Shown: one piece after another, positions 1-6,072 of the stretch
How the letters are laid out: each line of letters starts with the position of its first letter
Position numbering within the stretch: the first letter of the stretch is position 1
Assembly: GCA_028288775.1 (NCBI GenBank)
Contig: JAQGHP010000582.1
Span: forward strand, 1-6,804
Length of the DNA: 6,804 bases
Source of the DNA: Phycisphaerales bacterium
GTDB lineage: Bacteria; Planctomycetota; Phycisphaerae; Tepidisphaerales; Tepidisphaeraceae
Direction of reading: 5' to 3'
Translations under genes and position numbers: made by a program
The notes under the pieces: model-generated
What the model was told of the DNA's origin: nothing
The model's database searches: none
Seen by the model: the letters and a program-made list of their open reading frames with translations, nothing else

Positions 1-388
1 CTTTCTTGTACGACAGGTCGGTCAGCTCCAGCACGTCGTTGACGATCTTGGTGCGGGCCAGCCCGTTGATGCCGTATGCCGCGGCGAAGAATTCCAGGTA
101 TTCCTGCACCACCATGTCTTCGTACGCGCCGAAGTAGTCGGGCACGTAGCCGATAAGCGGGCGGATTTGCCGCGACTGGTAGCCGACGACGAATTCGCAC
201 ACCCGCGCTTCGCCCCAGGTGGGCTGAAGGAGGGTGGCGAGGATTTTGATGGTGGTGGATTTGCCCGCGCCGTTGGGCCCGATGAACCCGAAGCAGTCCC
301 CCTCGTTGATTTCGAGGTTGAGGTTCGACAGCGCCACCAGCGTGCCGTAACGCTTGGTGAGGTTCACAGTCTTGATCATCACGGCCAT
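1..388 (-). CDS. ABC transporter ATP-binding protein, N-terminal part (ABC-2 type export ATPase), cut by window edge
   Basis: This is the first 129 residues of a cytoplasmic ABC ATPase that would hydrolyse ATP to drive a membrane permease; the 3' end lies outside the window. The reading begins MAVMIKTVNLTKRYG. The Walker A motif GPNGAGKST is at residues 37-45, followed by KILATLLQPTWGEA. The Q-loop region reads IGYVPDYFGAYEDM (about 79-92), then VQEYLEFFAAAYGI. The usual Q-loop Gln is Asp here, a variant I recall from a subset of CcmA/ABC-2-type ATPases, so it need not mean loss of function. The signature motif, Walker B and switch His are not in the window. The first ATG is preferred over the one at codon 4 because GAGG lies 6 bases upstream of it. 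The gene is last in a co-oriented series and 106 bases downstream of the GATase-like membrane protein gene. The family is certain; the substrate is unknown. Confidence 0.93.
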   Translation of the reverse strand, partial: MAVMIKTVNLTKRYGTLVALSNLNLEINEGDCFGFIGPNGAGKSTTIKILATLLQPTWGEARVCEFVVGYQSRQIRPLIGYVPDYFGAYEDMVVQEYLEFFAAAYGINGLARTKIVNDVLELTDLSYKK

Positions 389-394
389 CGGAAA

Positions 395-398
395 CCTC
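395..398 (-). promoter_or_regulatory. Ribosome binding site of the ABC ATPase gene
   Basis: On the minus strand GAGG stands 6 bases before the ATG at 388-386. This decides between two in-frame ATG codons three residues apart in favour of the first. The site begins 12 bases after the nearer arm of the 411-478 inverted repeat. Confidence 0.6.
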
Positions 399-410
399 GT
401 TGGGATGGTT

Positions 411-478
411 GGTTGCTGGTTGCTGGTAAAGGAAAAAAGAAGATCGTCATCTTTTCCATTCACCAGCAACTAGCAACC
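411..478. repeat. Inverted repeat GGTTGCTGGTTGCTGGT, hairpin in the gap between two genes
   Basis: Arm 411-427 and arm 462-478 are inverted copies matching at 16 of 17 positions, with a 34-base spacer. The spacer holds a smaller hairpin, AAGAT (440-444) and ATCTT (449-453) around CGTC. A further partial copy, ACCAGCAACTA, at 483-493 directly repeats 462-472. The structure begins about 17 bases past the stop codon at 495-497 and ends 13 bases before the Shine-Dalgarno of the ABC ATPase gene. It therefore fills the gap and could act as a transcript-end or processing hairpin. There is no U-tract, so a classical intrinsic terminator is not supported. The CCAGCAAC units resemble an interspersed repeat I associate with planctomycete intergenic DNA. 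Confidence 0.8.
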
Positions 479-494
479 GATAACCAGCAACTAC

Positions 495-2966
495 TCACTG
501 CTGCTTCTCCGCTTCCTTTTCCATTTCGCTGCGGTCCACGGGAAGGGCGAACTGGTAGTAGATTCGGCCTTCGCCTTCGACGCGGGAGCCTTCCACCATG
601 AGGGGGAAGGGGAGTCCGCGTTTGTCGTCGTCGGATTGGGCGAGGATCACGAGCCTGCCCGCCGCCACGGAGGGGGACATGTCCAACATGCGACCGCCCC
701 GGCGAAGGAAATCAACGCGCTCTTTCGTCGTTTGCGCACCGTAATACAAATTTTTCCCCGGCCCCAGGCGGTCATAAAGGCTCATGATGGGGAATGCCCT
801 GGGAATCGGTTGCCCGAAGTCGCCCTTTCCCCGGTCGTCTTCGCCTCCGGTCATGTTTCCACTGCCCCAGGTCGTGGCCCAATACTGATCCCACTGTCCG
901 TCAATAAAGCCTCGGATATTTCCACCCGACCCGGGCGGACGCCAGTTCCCCGGCAAGCCTATGAGCTTCGCGTTCTTTTGATCGAATTCCTTGCCGATGT
1001 CGAGGCTCTGGTCCTTGTCCCAATGCGGGACAAACAACACCCAGTCGTGTGAGACGCCGCCGGCGGCCAAATGGTTGAAGACGAAATAGATGTTTCTTAA
1101 ATCGGCGCCGGTCTGGTTCGTCAGCGTGCCGGTGATGTGGCCCTTGTTCACGCCGACGAGCCGTGCGGAGCCGCCGATGCCCGTCTGCAAATCGCCCACC
1201 CACCGGGCCTCGAGCTTTTTGAGCGTGCTGCGGAAGGGGACCTTGATGCTCACCGGCTGCGGATCGTCGTGCACAGGAATTGAATAGACCTGGGCGGCGG
1301 GGAAGTCGGATTGCGGGACGTACGCCGGGTGAATCTCCAGCGGCGTCACGTAGCTTATTGCCTCCCTGGCGGAGTCCTTGAGCGCGACGGTCTGCTCGCC
1401 GTCGCGCGGAATGTATAGCCCGACGCGGCTATAGATGACCGCCGGCTCGCCCGGCGTGGAGCGGACGACCGTGAGGTGACGAACTTCCGCGTCGCCGCGG
1501 AGCAGCAGGCGAACGACCAGCACGGTGAGGGCAGTCCCGACGAACGCCCATGCGCCGAAGACGAACCAATTAAGTTCCTTGCGTTTTTTCCCCGCGAGGA
1601 CGAAGTACGTCCCCGGCCCCGCCGCCACCCAGTAAACGACGAAAAAGAGGATCGCCAGGAAGATGTACGTTGCGCCTTTGGAGGTGTAGTCGGTGCCCTG
1701 AAGCATCGACGGGCTGAAGTCCACCACCCCGTCGCCGGCGTCATAAGGGTTTTGGTCCTTGTTGTAGTCGCCGAGCATGCGCGTGTCGTTGTGCCAGCCG
1801 ATGACTCGATCCCACACGTAGGGCCAGTTGCTCGATCGAATTCCCGTCAGGTTGGGATCGCCCAAATCCTGAGCGACCCAGGTGACGCAACCCAGGCCGT
1901 GGGCCTTGCGGACGATGTATGGGGATTTGTCGCCCGGCTTCCAGTTCTCCCAGTAATCGACCACCGCGCCGTCCAGCGGTCGGGCGCGGGCGATCTTGAA
2001 CGGGCCGAGGATCTTGTTCCAGGTCTGCACGAGTTTCGAGTCGGGCAGTTTGGGCTTCGCCAAATCCGGCAGCGCGTCAATGGGATGAGCGGCGTCGGGT
2101 TTGGGAACGGTCGTCAGGTCGTCGAGGCGGAGCTTCTCGTCGAACGTGATGAGCCAGTTGCCGCTCGCGTCCTTGGTCTCGATGGGCAGCAGCGAGGCGA
2201 GTGCCTCGATCTTCTGTCGTTCGGGCGGCTGACAGACGATCAGCTTGCCCCCCTCGCGCACGTATTCGTCCAGCGCCTCCCGACGCTTCGCGCCCGAGCG
2301 GTCCAGTTCATCCGCCTGCGCGTTGAGCCATACCACTGCGTCGATCGACGCGTAGTACAGCACGTTTTCTCCCAAGTCGGCGGGGCGGACATTGATGGGG
2401 AGAATCTCATCCGTCAGGCCGAATGCATCGTGGTATCCTTCCCAGGCCGGTTTGCTGTTGCTGTCCGGGTCGGAAACGACCAGCACCATCCGTTTGCCGC
2501 GACGTTTGTCAAAGGGGCCGCCGCTGAGATCTTCGTTCTCGAGGAATATCCGGACGGGCAGGCGTTCGACCACGACTTTGGCGTCTTCCGGCCGCTTGCC
2601 TTCGGCGGGGCGCAGGCAGATCCGCACCTGCAGGGCCTTCTGCAAGTCCGCCATGGACCCTGCGCCCGACGGCAGGCCGTCGGAGGACCGGGGCAGGAAG
2701 TACATCTGGTACTTCTCCTGCACCTTGGGGCTGAGCGTGACATCTTTGGTGTAGAGGACGCGGTCCTTGTCGAGATCTTCCTGCCAGACCTGGAGTTGAT
2801 ACTCCATCGGGTCGCTCACCGTGGAGGTGAGATTGACGACAAGGGGGGTCCAGCAATCCGGCCGATAGTGATTATCGAAGCCGACGCTCTCCACGAACCC
2901 GGTCACCTGGGCCGTAGCAACCGATCCGAGCAGTAGGATAAGCAACCCCGCTAGGAAGGCACGCAT
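495..2966 (-). CDS. Exported/membrane protein with GATase1-like domain and two transmembrane helices, function unknown
   Basis: This is an 823-residue protein. Residues 1-20 (MRAFLAGLLILLLGSVATAQ) form a signal peptide. A beta-rich region (about 21-155) starts with VTGFVESVGFDNHYRPDCW. About 158-265 looks like a class I glutamine amidotransferase-type Rossmann fold: MVLVVSDPD, then SIDAVVWLNA and YVREGGKLIVCQ. I see no convincing catalytic Cys-His-Glu triad, so it is probably non-enzymatic. Two membrane segments follow at about 433-457 (YIFLAILFFVVYWVAAGPGTY) and 466-489, separated by the basic loop GKKRKELN, which is probably cytoplasmic. The rest (490-823) is probably extracytoplasmic beta structure with a charged end (SEMEKEAEKQQ). 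The frame stays open 113 codons further upstream, but that extension is only translated repeat DNA, and the ATG at 2966-2964 directly precedes the signal peptide. No strong Shine-Dalgarno is visible; GGA is close to the ATG. The gene lies before the ABC ATPase, so a role as accessory membrane protein is possible but inferred. Confidence 0.85.
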   Translation of the reverse strand: MRAFLAGLLILLLGSVATAQVTGFVESVGFDNHYRPDCWTPLVVNLTSTVSDPMEYQLQVWQEDLDKDRVLYTKDVTLSPKVQEKYQMYFLPRSSDGLPSGAGSMADLQKALQVRICLRPAEGKRPEDAKVVVERLPVRIFLENEDLSGGPFDKRRGKRMVLVVSDPDSNSKPAWEGYHDAFGLTDEILPINVRPADLGENVLYYASIDAVVWLNAQADELDRSGAKRREALDEYVREGGKLIVCQPPERQKIEALASLLPIETKDASGNWLITFDEKLRLDDLTTVPKPDAAHPIDALPDLAKPKLPDSKLVQTWNKILGPFKIARARPLDGAVVDYWENWKPGDKSPYIVRKAHGLGCVTWVAQDLGDPNLTGIRSSNWPYVWDRVIGWHNDTRMLGDYNKDQNPYDAGDGVVDFSPSMLQGTDYTSKGATYIFLAILFFVVYWVAAGPGTYFVLAGKKRKELNWFVFGAWAFVGTALTVLVVRLLLRGDAEVRHLTVVRSTPGEPAVIYSRVGLYIPRDGEQTVALKDSAREAISYVTPLEIHPAYVPQSDFPAAQVYSIPVHDDPQPVSIKVPFRSTLKKLEARWVGDLQTGIGGSARLVGVNKGHITGTLTNQTGADLRNIYFVFNHLAAGGVSHDWVLFVPHWDKDQSLDIGKEFDQKNAKLIGLPGNWRPPGSGGNIRGFIDGQWDQYWATTWGSGNMTGGEDDRGKGDFGQPIPRAFPIMSLYDRLGPGKNLYYGAQTTKERVDFLRRGGRMLDMSPSVAAGRLVILAQSDDDKRGLPFPLMVEGSRVEGEGRIYYQFALPVDRSEMEKEAEKQQ

Positions 2967-3039
2967 TGTCCAGCAAATGTACGCCGGGGCGGCGGGGGCG
3001 TCAATGAATGAGTGAACGCGCTGAAGTTGTGAAAATACG

Positions 3040-3082
3040 AGGAGACCGCCAAGACGCGAAGACAGCCACAAAGAAAACGCGG
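3040..3082. repeat. CGCGAAGAC-type interspersed repeat (copy 1)
   Basis: The stretch reads GAGACCGCCAAGACGCGAAG and continues CAGCCACAAAGAAAACGCGG. It shares the exact 11-mer CGCGAAGACAG (3055-3065) with the gap at 6042-6052. Purine-rich phrases of this kind, built on GCAAAGACGC or CGCGAAGAC, are interspersed in planctomycete and verrucomicrobial intergenic DNA to my recollection. Nothing suggests coding. Confidence 0.55.
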
Positions 3083-3092
3083 GGAACAGCGT

Positions 3093-3301
3093 CGCCACAG
3101 ATGAACACAAATGGACACGGATGGGACCGGGGCCACAGCTGTAACGTGACACGGGCGTCCCGCCCGTGCCGGGTGCGTCGGAATCGGGAGAGCGTTTGGC
3201 AGCGGAATTCCCCGGAAACTTTGGGCGCATCGAGCATGGGCGGGACGCCCATGTCACGTTGAACGTTCTCCCTCTGTGTCCATCTGTGTTTATCTGTAGC
3301 G
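3093..3301. repeat. Nested composite inverted repeat: outer ACAGATGAACAC arms around an inner hairpin pair
   Basis: The outer arms are 3093-3121 and 3273-3301. After reverse complementing one, they match at 25 of 29 positions and all four differences are transitions. Inside lies the paired-hairpin element 3146-3257. The arrangement is symmetric, with 24 bases between the left outer and inner arms and 15 on the right. It could be one composite element or one repeat family inserted into another. Confidence 0.8.
3146..3257. repeat. Paired-hairpin REP/BIME-like element (intergenic copy)
   Basis: Two 24-base arms, 3146-3169 and 3234-3257, are inverted copies matching at 22 of 24 positions, with a 64-base spacer. 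Each arm is itself a hairpin: a stem CACGGGCG / CGCCCGTG around TCC in the left arm, and the version ATGGGCG / CGCCCAT in the right arm. The outer tips are GTGAC and GTCAC. The two differences between arms are compensatory within each hairpin. This resembles REP/BIME elements mobilised by RAYT-type transposases, but that comparison is by architecture only. Confidence 0.85.
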
Positions 3302-3312
3302 ACACTATTCGC

Positions 3313-5946
3313 CTATTTCGCCGCGGCGGGGGACTTCACCGTTACGAAAAGGTTCTCGAACGCCTGGTTGCCTTGGGAATCCGTGGCGCGCAGGGTTACC
3401 TGGTGCTGGCCGGGGGGGAGGTCCTTGATCGTGAAGGAGACCGTTTCCTCGGGGCTGTCGTAGATTTGGTTGGTCGGCAGGACGAATTGCCAGTCCTTGT
3501 TGGAATCGACCGCGTAATCCACCGACGCCACGGTGCTGGTGCGGTCTACCGCCTTGAGGTCGATCTTTATCGCATTGCCGATTTGCTGGGACTTCACGTC
3601 GCCGATGACCGGGGGCGTGTTGTCCACGAGGACCGGGTCGCTGATGCGCGTGGTCGTCTTGCCCGCGCCCGGCGGGTTGGCCGCGGCGTCGGACGCGGTC
3701 ACCTTGACCTCATACCGTCCATCCGCGGCAGTGCGAGTGTCCCACTCGAACGTGGTTTCGGTGAGCTTGTCCTTCAGCAAAATCCAGGGCTCCTCGCCGG
3801 CCCTGCGGAAGTAGAGGGCGTAGGTTAGCGCGTCGCCGTTCGGATCGGACGCCTCCCACGCGATCGTCTGCCGACGGCTGCTTTCGACTTTCCTGGGCGC
3901 GCCGGTGGCCGCGGCCTCCAGCTCGGCGGCGAGGTCGGACTTGGCGTCGCCGGCGGCGATCTTGATCGACTTGATCGCCGGCGGGAGGTTGGGGATCTGG
4001 TACGCGGTCGTTACGTCTTCGACCACAGGCGACGTCTTTCCTTCGTTGCTCGTGAAGGTCAGACGATATTGCAGGAAGCGCGCGGAGGGCGAGGCCACCT
4101 GCACGAACTCCGCCGCGGGGACTTCATCCGTCCACTTCGACCAGCTCTTCTCCCCCGGGTCTTTCACGTTGCCGCTGCGCGTGGAGAGCGTGAGCGCGGT
4201 GGCGGCGGGGAGTGCGCCGTGGAGGTGCGTCTTGCCGAAGCGGCTGATCTGCGTGGCGTCGAGCACGGGGCTGGTGAAGGTGCCCTTGGCGGCAAATCCG
4301 CCGCTCATGGCCGCCACGCTCCCGGCGTTGGCCATGCCCATGTATAGCTTGCCGTCGCGGGCGGGCAGGAGGCAGAGGATCTCCTTGGCATCCACCTTGG
4401 CCAGCACGACGGTTTCATCGGCGGCGGGGCGGACCTGGTAGATCTGCCCTTCGCCCCCTCCGGTCGCGGCGAGGATCGTGCCGTTGTTTTCCACCATCGC
4501 AAGAATCAGCACGGGTTGGCGGAAGATCTCGGTAACGAAGCCGTCCGGGTCGATTTTGTAGATGGCATTCCCCTCGGCGCGCGGCTCGATGGGGGTGGTG
4601 GTATCGACAGCGGGCTGATGGCCCGGCATGTCCGCCGGGACAGTTTGCGGCGCGGGCTTCTGCGGCCCGGGCTGGGGCTTCCCGGGGCCGGGAGACGGAT
4701 CGGGGCCGGGCGTCGGCCCGGGAGTGGGGCCGGGCTTGCCGGGGGGCTTGCGCGCGGGCGGGGCTTCGGATGCGCTGTTGTTCCCGAGAGCGAAGAAAAC
4801 GGGCGTTCCATCCGGCGCTGCCGTGACCCGGGCGTCCCGCCCATGCTTGCCGCGTTCAGATTGAGCGAAAAGCAGCCCACTTTCGGATTGCGCATTTCGC
4901 ACGGGCGGGACGCCCGTGTCACGACGCCGGCTTTGTCCCATGGCGACGACGCGGCCATGTATGAACGCGCGTCCCGCGGCGCGGGCCTGCGGATCGCGCG
5001 GGGTCTTGGGGATCGGATCGGGCCTTCCCGGATTGGGATCGGGCGGGGCGGGAGGCGTCGGCTCCTTGGGACGGTCCGACGGGATCGGCACGCCCGTGGA
5101 ACCGCCTTCCGGGCGGCCATTCTTCTCCCCCTCGGCGGGGCTCTGCGCCGGGCCGCCAGGAGTTTCCTTCGCCTCGCCGGTGCCGGCGTAAAGATTGCCC
5201 TGCTTGTCCAGCGCCAGCGCACTCACTTCCGACTCCGCGGCGTTGTAGAGCACAAAACTCTCGTCGGTCTTGCGGTTCACCCGGTACACCAGGCCGTGCG
5301 GGTCGGTGCCGACGTAGAGCATGTCCTTGCCGTCGGAGATGAGGCTGAGCAGGTTGTTCTCGTCCGAATCCAGCAGCATGCGTTTTGTGCCATCGGGCTT
5401 AATTTCGAAAAGCTGGCCGGCGGGGCCGGTGGCGGCATAGAGGTTTCCATCGGGCGTCTGCGCGATCGCCCAGACGTAATTCACGCCTTCGGCCTCGAAC
5501 AGCACGTGCGGCTTGTCGCCCGGCTTGTCGATCTTCAGCACGCGGCCGGCTTCCCCGCCGGTGCCCAGCAGGATCGCGCCGGCCTTGTCCGCGACGATCG
5601 ACAGGATCGAGCTGTCATCCGGAAGCGTGGCGAGCGTGGTGACCTTTTCATCCTTGACGGCGAGCAGCACGCCGCTCGGTCCGGTGCCGGCGTAGACGGT
5701 GCCGTCTGCCGCTTCGGCCAGCGCGTTGACGGTGCTGATGCGCGGGTCCTGCTCGAGCAGCGTCTTGACAGCGCGGGACAGCTTGAGGTCGCCCAAGTTG
5801 GTCGCGACGACGTTCTCCAGCGTGCCGGACTTGAAGTCGGCTTCGGTGGTCTGCGTCCAGTAACTGGTCCCGACGGCGAGTGCCGGGGCGGTGTACATCG
5901 CGGACGCGCCGAGGAGGGAAAGGAGACAGACGGCAATTCTTCGCAT
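3313..5946 (-). CDS. Secreted multidomain beta-propeller / fibronectin-like protein, function unknown
   Basis: This is an 877-residue protein. Residues 1-24 (MRRIAVCLLSLLGASAMYTA, then PALA) form a signal peptide. From about 70 to 260, repeats of the type DGTVYAGTGPSGVLLAV, DGNLYAATGPAGQLFEI and DMLYVGTDPHGLVYRV mark propeller blades like those of NHL or two-component-regulator propellers. A Pro/Gly-rich insertion occupies about 258-457, including a translated repeat element at about 341-376 and PTPGPTPGPDPSPGPG at about 407-422. Propeller repeats resume at about 459-545 (AIYKIDPDGFVTEIF, ILAATGGGEGQIYQV, KLYMGMANAGSV). A jelly-roll-like stretch (GTFTSPVLDA, SWSKWTDEV, FLQYRLTFTS) covers about 555-650. 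Ig/fibronectin-like modules then run from 653 (WEASDPNGDALTYALYFRR, VDNTPPVIGDV, LPPGQHQVTLRATDSQGN) to the end. No catalytic motif is seen; a binding or scaffold role outside the cytoplasmic membrane is inferred. A GGAG lies 5 bases before the ATG. Confidence 0.88.
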   Translation of the reverse strand: MRRIAVCLLSLLGASAMYTAPALAVGTSYWTQTTEADFKSGTLENVVATNLGDLKLSRAVKTLLEQDPRISTVNALAEAADGTVYAGTGPSGVLLAVKDEKVTTLATLPDDSSILSIVADKAGAILLGTGGEAGRVLKIDKPGDKPHVLFEAEGVNYVWAIAQTPDGNLYAATGPAGQLFEIKPDGTKRMLLDSDENNLLSLISDGKDMLYVGTDPHGLVYRVNRKTDESFVLYNAAESEVSALALDKQGNLYAGTGEAKETPGGPAQSPAEGEKNGRPEGGSTGVPIPSDRPKEPTPPAPPDPNPGRPDPIPKTPRDPQARAAGRAFIHGRVVAMGQSRRRDTGVPPVRNAQSESGLLFAQSERGKHGRDARVTAAPDGTPVFFALGNNSASEAPPARKPPGKPGPTPGPTPGPDPSPGPGKPQPGPQKPAPQTVPADMPGHQPAVDTTTPIEPRAEGNAIYKIDPDGFVTEIFRQPVLILAMVENNGTILAATGGGEGQIYQVRPAADETVVLAKVDAKEILCLLPARDGKLYMGMANAGSVAAMSGGFAAKGTFTSPVLDATQISRFGKTHLHGALPAATALTLSTRSGNVKDPGEKSWSKWTDEVPAAEFVQVASPSARFLQYRLTFTSNEGKTSPVVEDVTTAYQIPNLPPAIKSIKIAAGDAKSDLAAELEAAATGAPRKVESSRRQTIAWEASDPNGDALTYALYFRRAGEEPWILLKDKLTETTFEWDTRTAADGRYEVKVTASDAAANPPGAGKTTTRISDPVLVDNTPPVIGDVKSQQIGNAIKIDLKAVDRTSTVASVDYAVDSNKDWQFVLPTNQIYDSPEETVSFTIKDLPPGQHQVTLRATDSQGNQAFENLFVTVKSPAAAK
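4637..4756. repeat. Low-complexity Pro/Gly-coding tract within the propeller gene
   Basis: On the minus strand this encodes about residues 397-437, with PGPTPGPTPGPDPSPGPG and GKPQPGPQKPAPQ. The DNA is built from GGGCCGGG/CCCGG units that repeat imperfectly. Tracts like this vary readily in length and usually form extended linkers. It follows the embedded hairpin element in the same insertion. Confidence 0.7.
4823..4922. repeat. Paired-hairpin REP/BIME-like element embedded in frame in a coding sequence
   Basis: Arms 4823-4846 and 4899-4922 are inverted copies matching at 22 of 24 positions, with a 52-base spacer. The right arm is a perfect CACGGGCG / CGCCCGTG hairpin with loop TCC (read on the minus strand). 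The left arm has lost two outer pairs. Same family as 3146-3257, with identical GTGAC tips. The minus strand reads through it without a stop, as RRDTGVPPVR, a spacer peptide, then GKHGRDARVTA. The spacer does not obviously align with that of the intergenic copy. Confidence 0.88.
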
Positions 5947-5951
5947 GAAAG

Positions 5952-5955
5952 CTCC
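5952..5955 (-). promoter_or_regulatory. Ribosome binding site of the propeller protein gene
   Basis: GGAG on the minus strand stands 5 bases before the ATG at 5946-5944. It supports this start, which also places a signal peptide at the N terminus. Confidence 0.65.
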
Positions 5956-5972
5956 GGTCGAATCTTACGTGG

Positions 5973-5991
5973 CACGGGCGGGCCGCCCGTG
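5973..5991. repeat. Solitary hairpin half-element upstream of the propeller gene
   Basis: A perfect 8-base-pair stem, CACGGGCG (5973-5980) and CGCCCGTG (5984-5991), surrounds loop GGC. It differs from the arms at 3146 and 4899 by one loop base. The GTGAC tip is missing and there is no inverted partner nearby, so it is a single unit. It lies 17 bases upstream of the Shine-Dalgarno of the gene starting at 5946, inside its probable leader. Confidence 0.75.
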
Positions 5992-6024
5992 GGGGCGGTA
6001 ATCCGCCAGGATGTCAGGAATAAT

Positions 6025-6060
6025 CGCGAAGCCGCGAAGAACGCGAAGACAGACGCGAAG
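6025..6060. repeat. Four CGCGAAG direct repeats (CGCGAAGAC family, copy 2)
   Basis: CGCGAAG occurs at 6025-6031, 6033-6039, 6042-6048 and 6054-6060, spaced irregularly by 1, 2 and 5 bases. The irregular short spacing excludes a CRISPR array. The third copy extends to CGCGAAGACAG, as at 3055-3065. The block ends 12 bases after the stop codon of the upstream gene, reading in the transcription direction. Confidence 0.65.
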
Positions 6061-6072
6061 GCCACTCCAACA

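Larger units (their letters stand above)
2967..3312. other. 346-base intergenic region composed mainly of interspersed repeats
   Basis: Reading on the plus strand, 3040-3082 is a CGCGAAGAC-type repeat. Then 3093-3301 is a nested inverted repeat: outer arms of the ACAGATGAACAC type and inner arms of the GTGACACGGGCG type. Only 2967-3039 is not obviously repeat, and it must hold any leader of the gene starting at 2966; I cannot identify a promoter in it. All open frames across the region translate to repeat peptides (for example HGRDARVT or MGGTPMSR) and I do not regard them as genes. Confidence 0.8.

Noticed and set aside
411..478. Classical rho-independent terminator
   Set aside because: The stem is long but is not followed by a U-tract on either strand, so only a hairpin repeat is claimed.
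1476..2936. Long plus-strand open frame (486 codons) opposite the GATase-like protein gene
   Set aside because: It is antisense to a gene with signal peptide and membrane segments, has no recognisable domain, and is explained by G+C-driven lack of stops.
3008..3262. Small plus-strand open frame of 84 codons in the intergenic region
   Set aside because: It is made entirely of translated repeat sequence, including MGGTPMSR and TRASRPC; such peptides recur as false gene calls.
2967..3305. 113-codon N-terminal extension of the GATase-like protein gene
   Set aside because: The extension translates the repeat DNA (for example TGGTPVSR and WASRPC). It lies upstream of a good signal peptide that begins at the ATG at 2966, so the longer start is not credible.
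4823..4922. Reading the propeller gene as two genes or a pseudogene split by the repeat
   Set aside because: The minus-strand frame is continuous through the element, and propeller-type sequence in the same frame lies on both sides.
4964..4983. Possible further degraded hairpin arm (CGCGTCCCGCGGCG) near the embedded element
   Set aside because: Only the GTCCCGC core resembles the arms, and such words are expected in this G+C-rich coding sequence.
6025..6060. CRISPR-like array of CGCGAAG units
   Set aside because: The units are 7 bases with 1-5 base spacing, far too short and irregular for a CRISPR repeat-spacer array.
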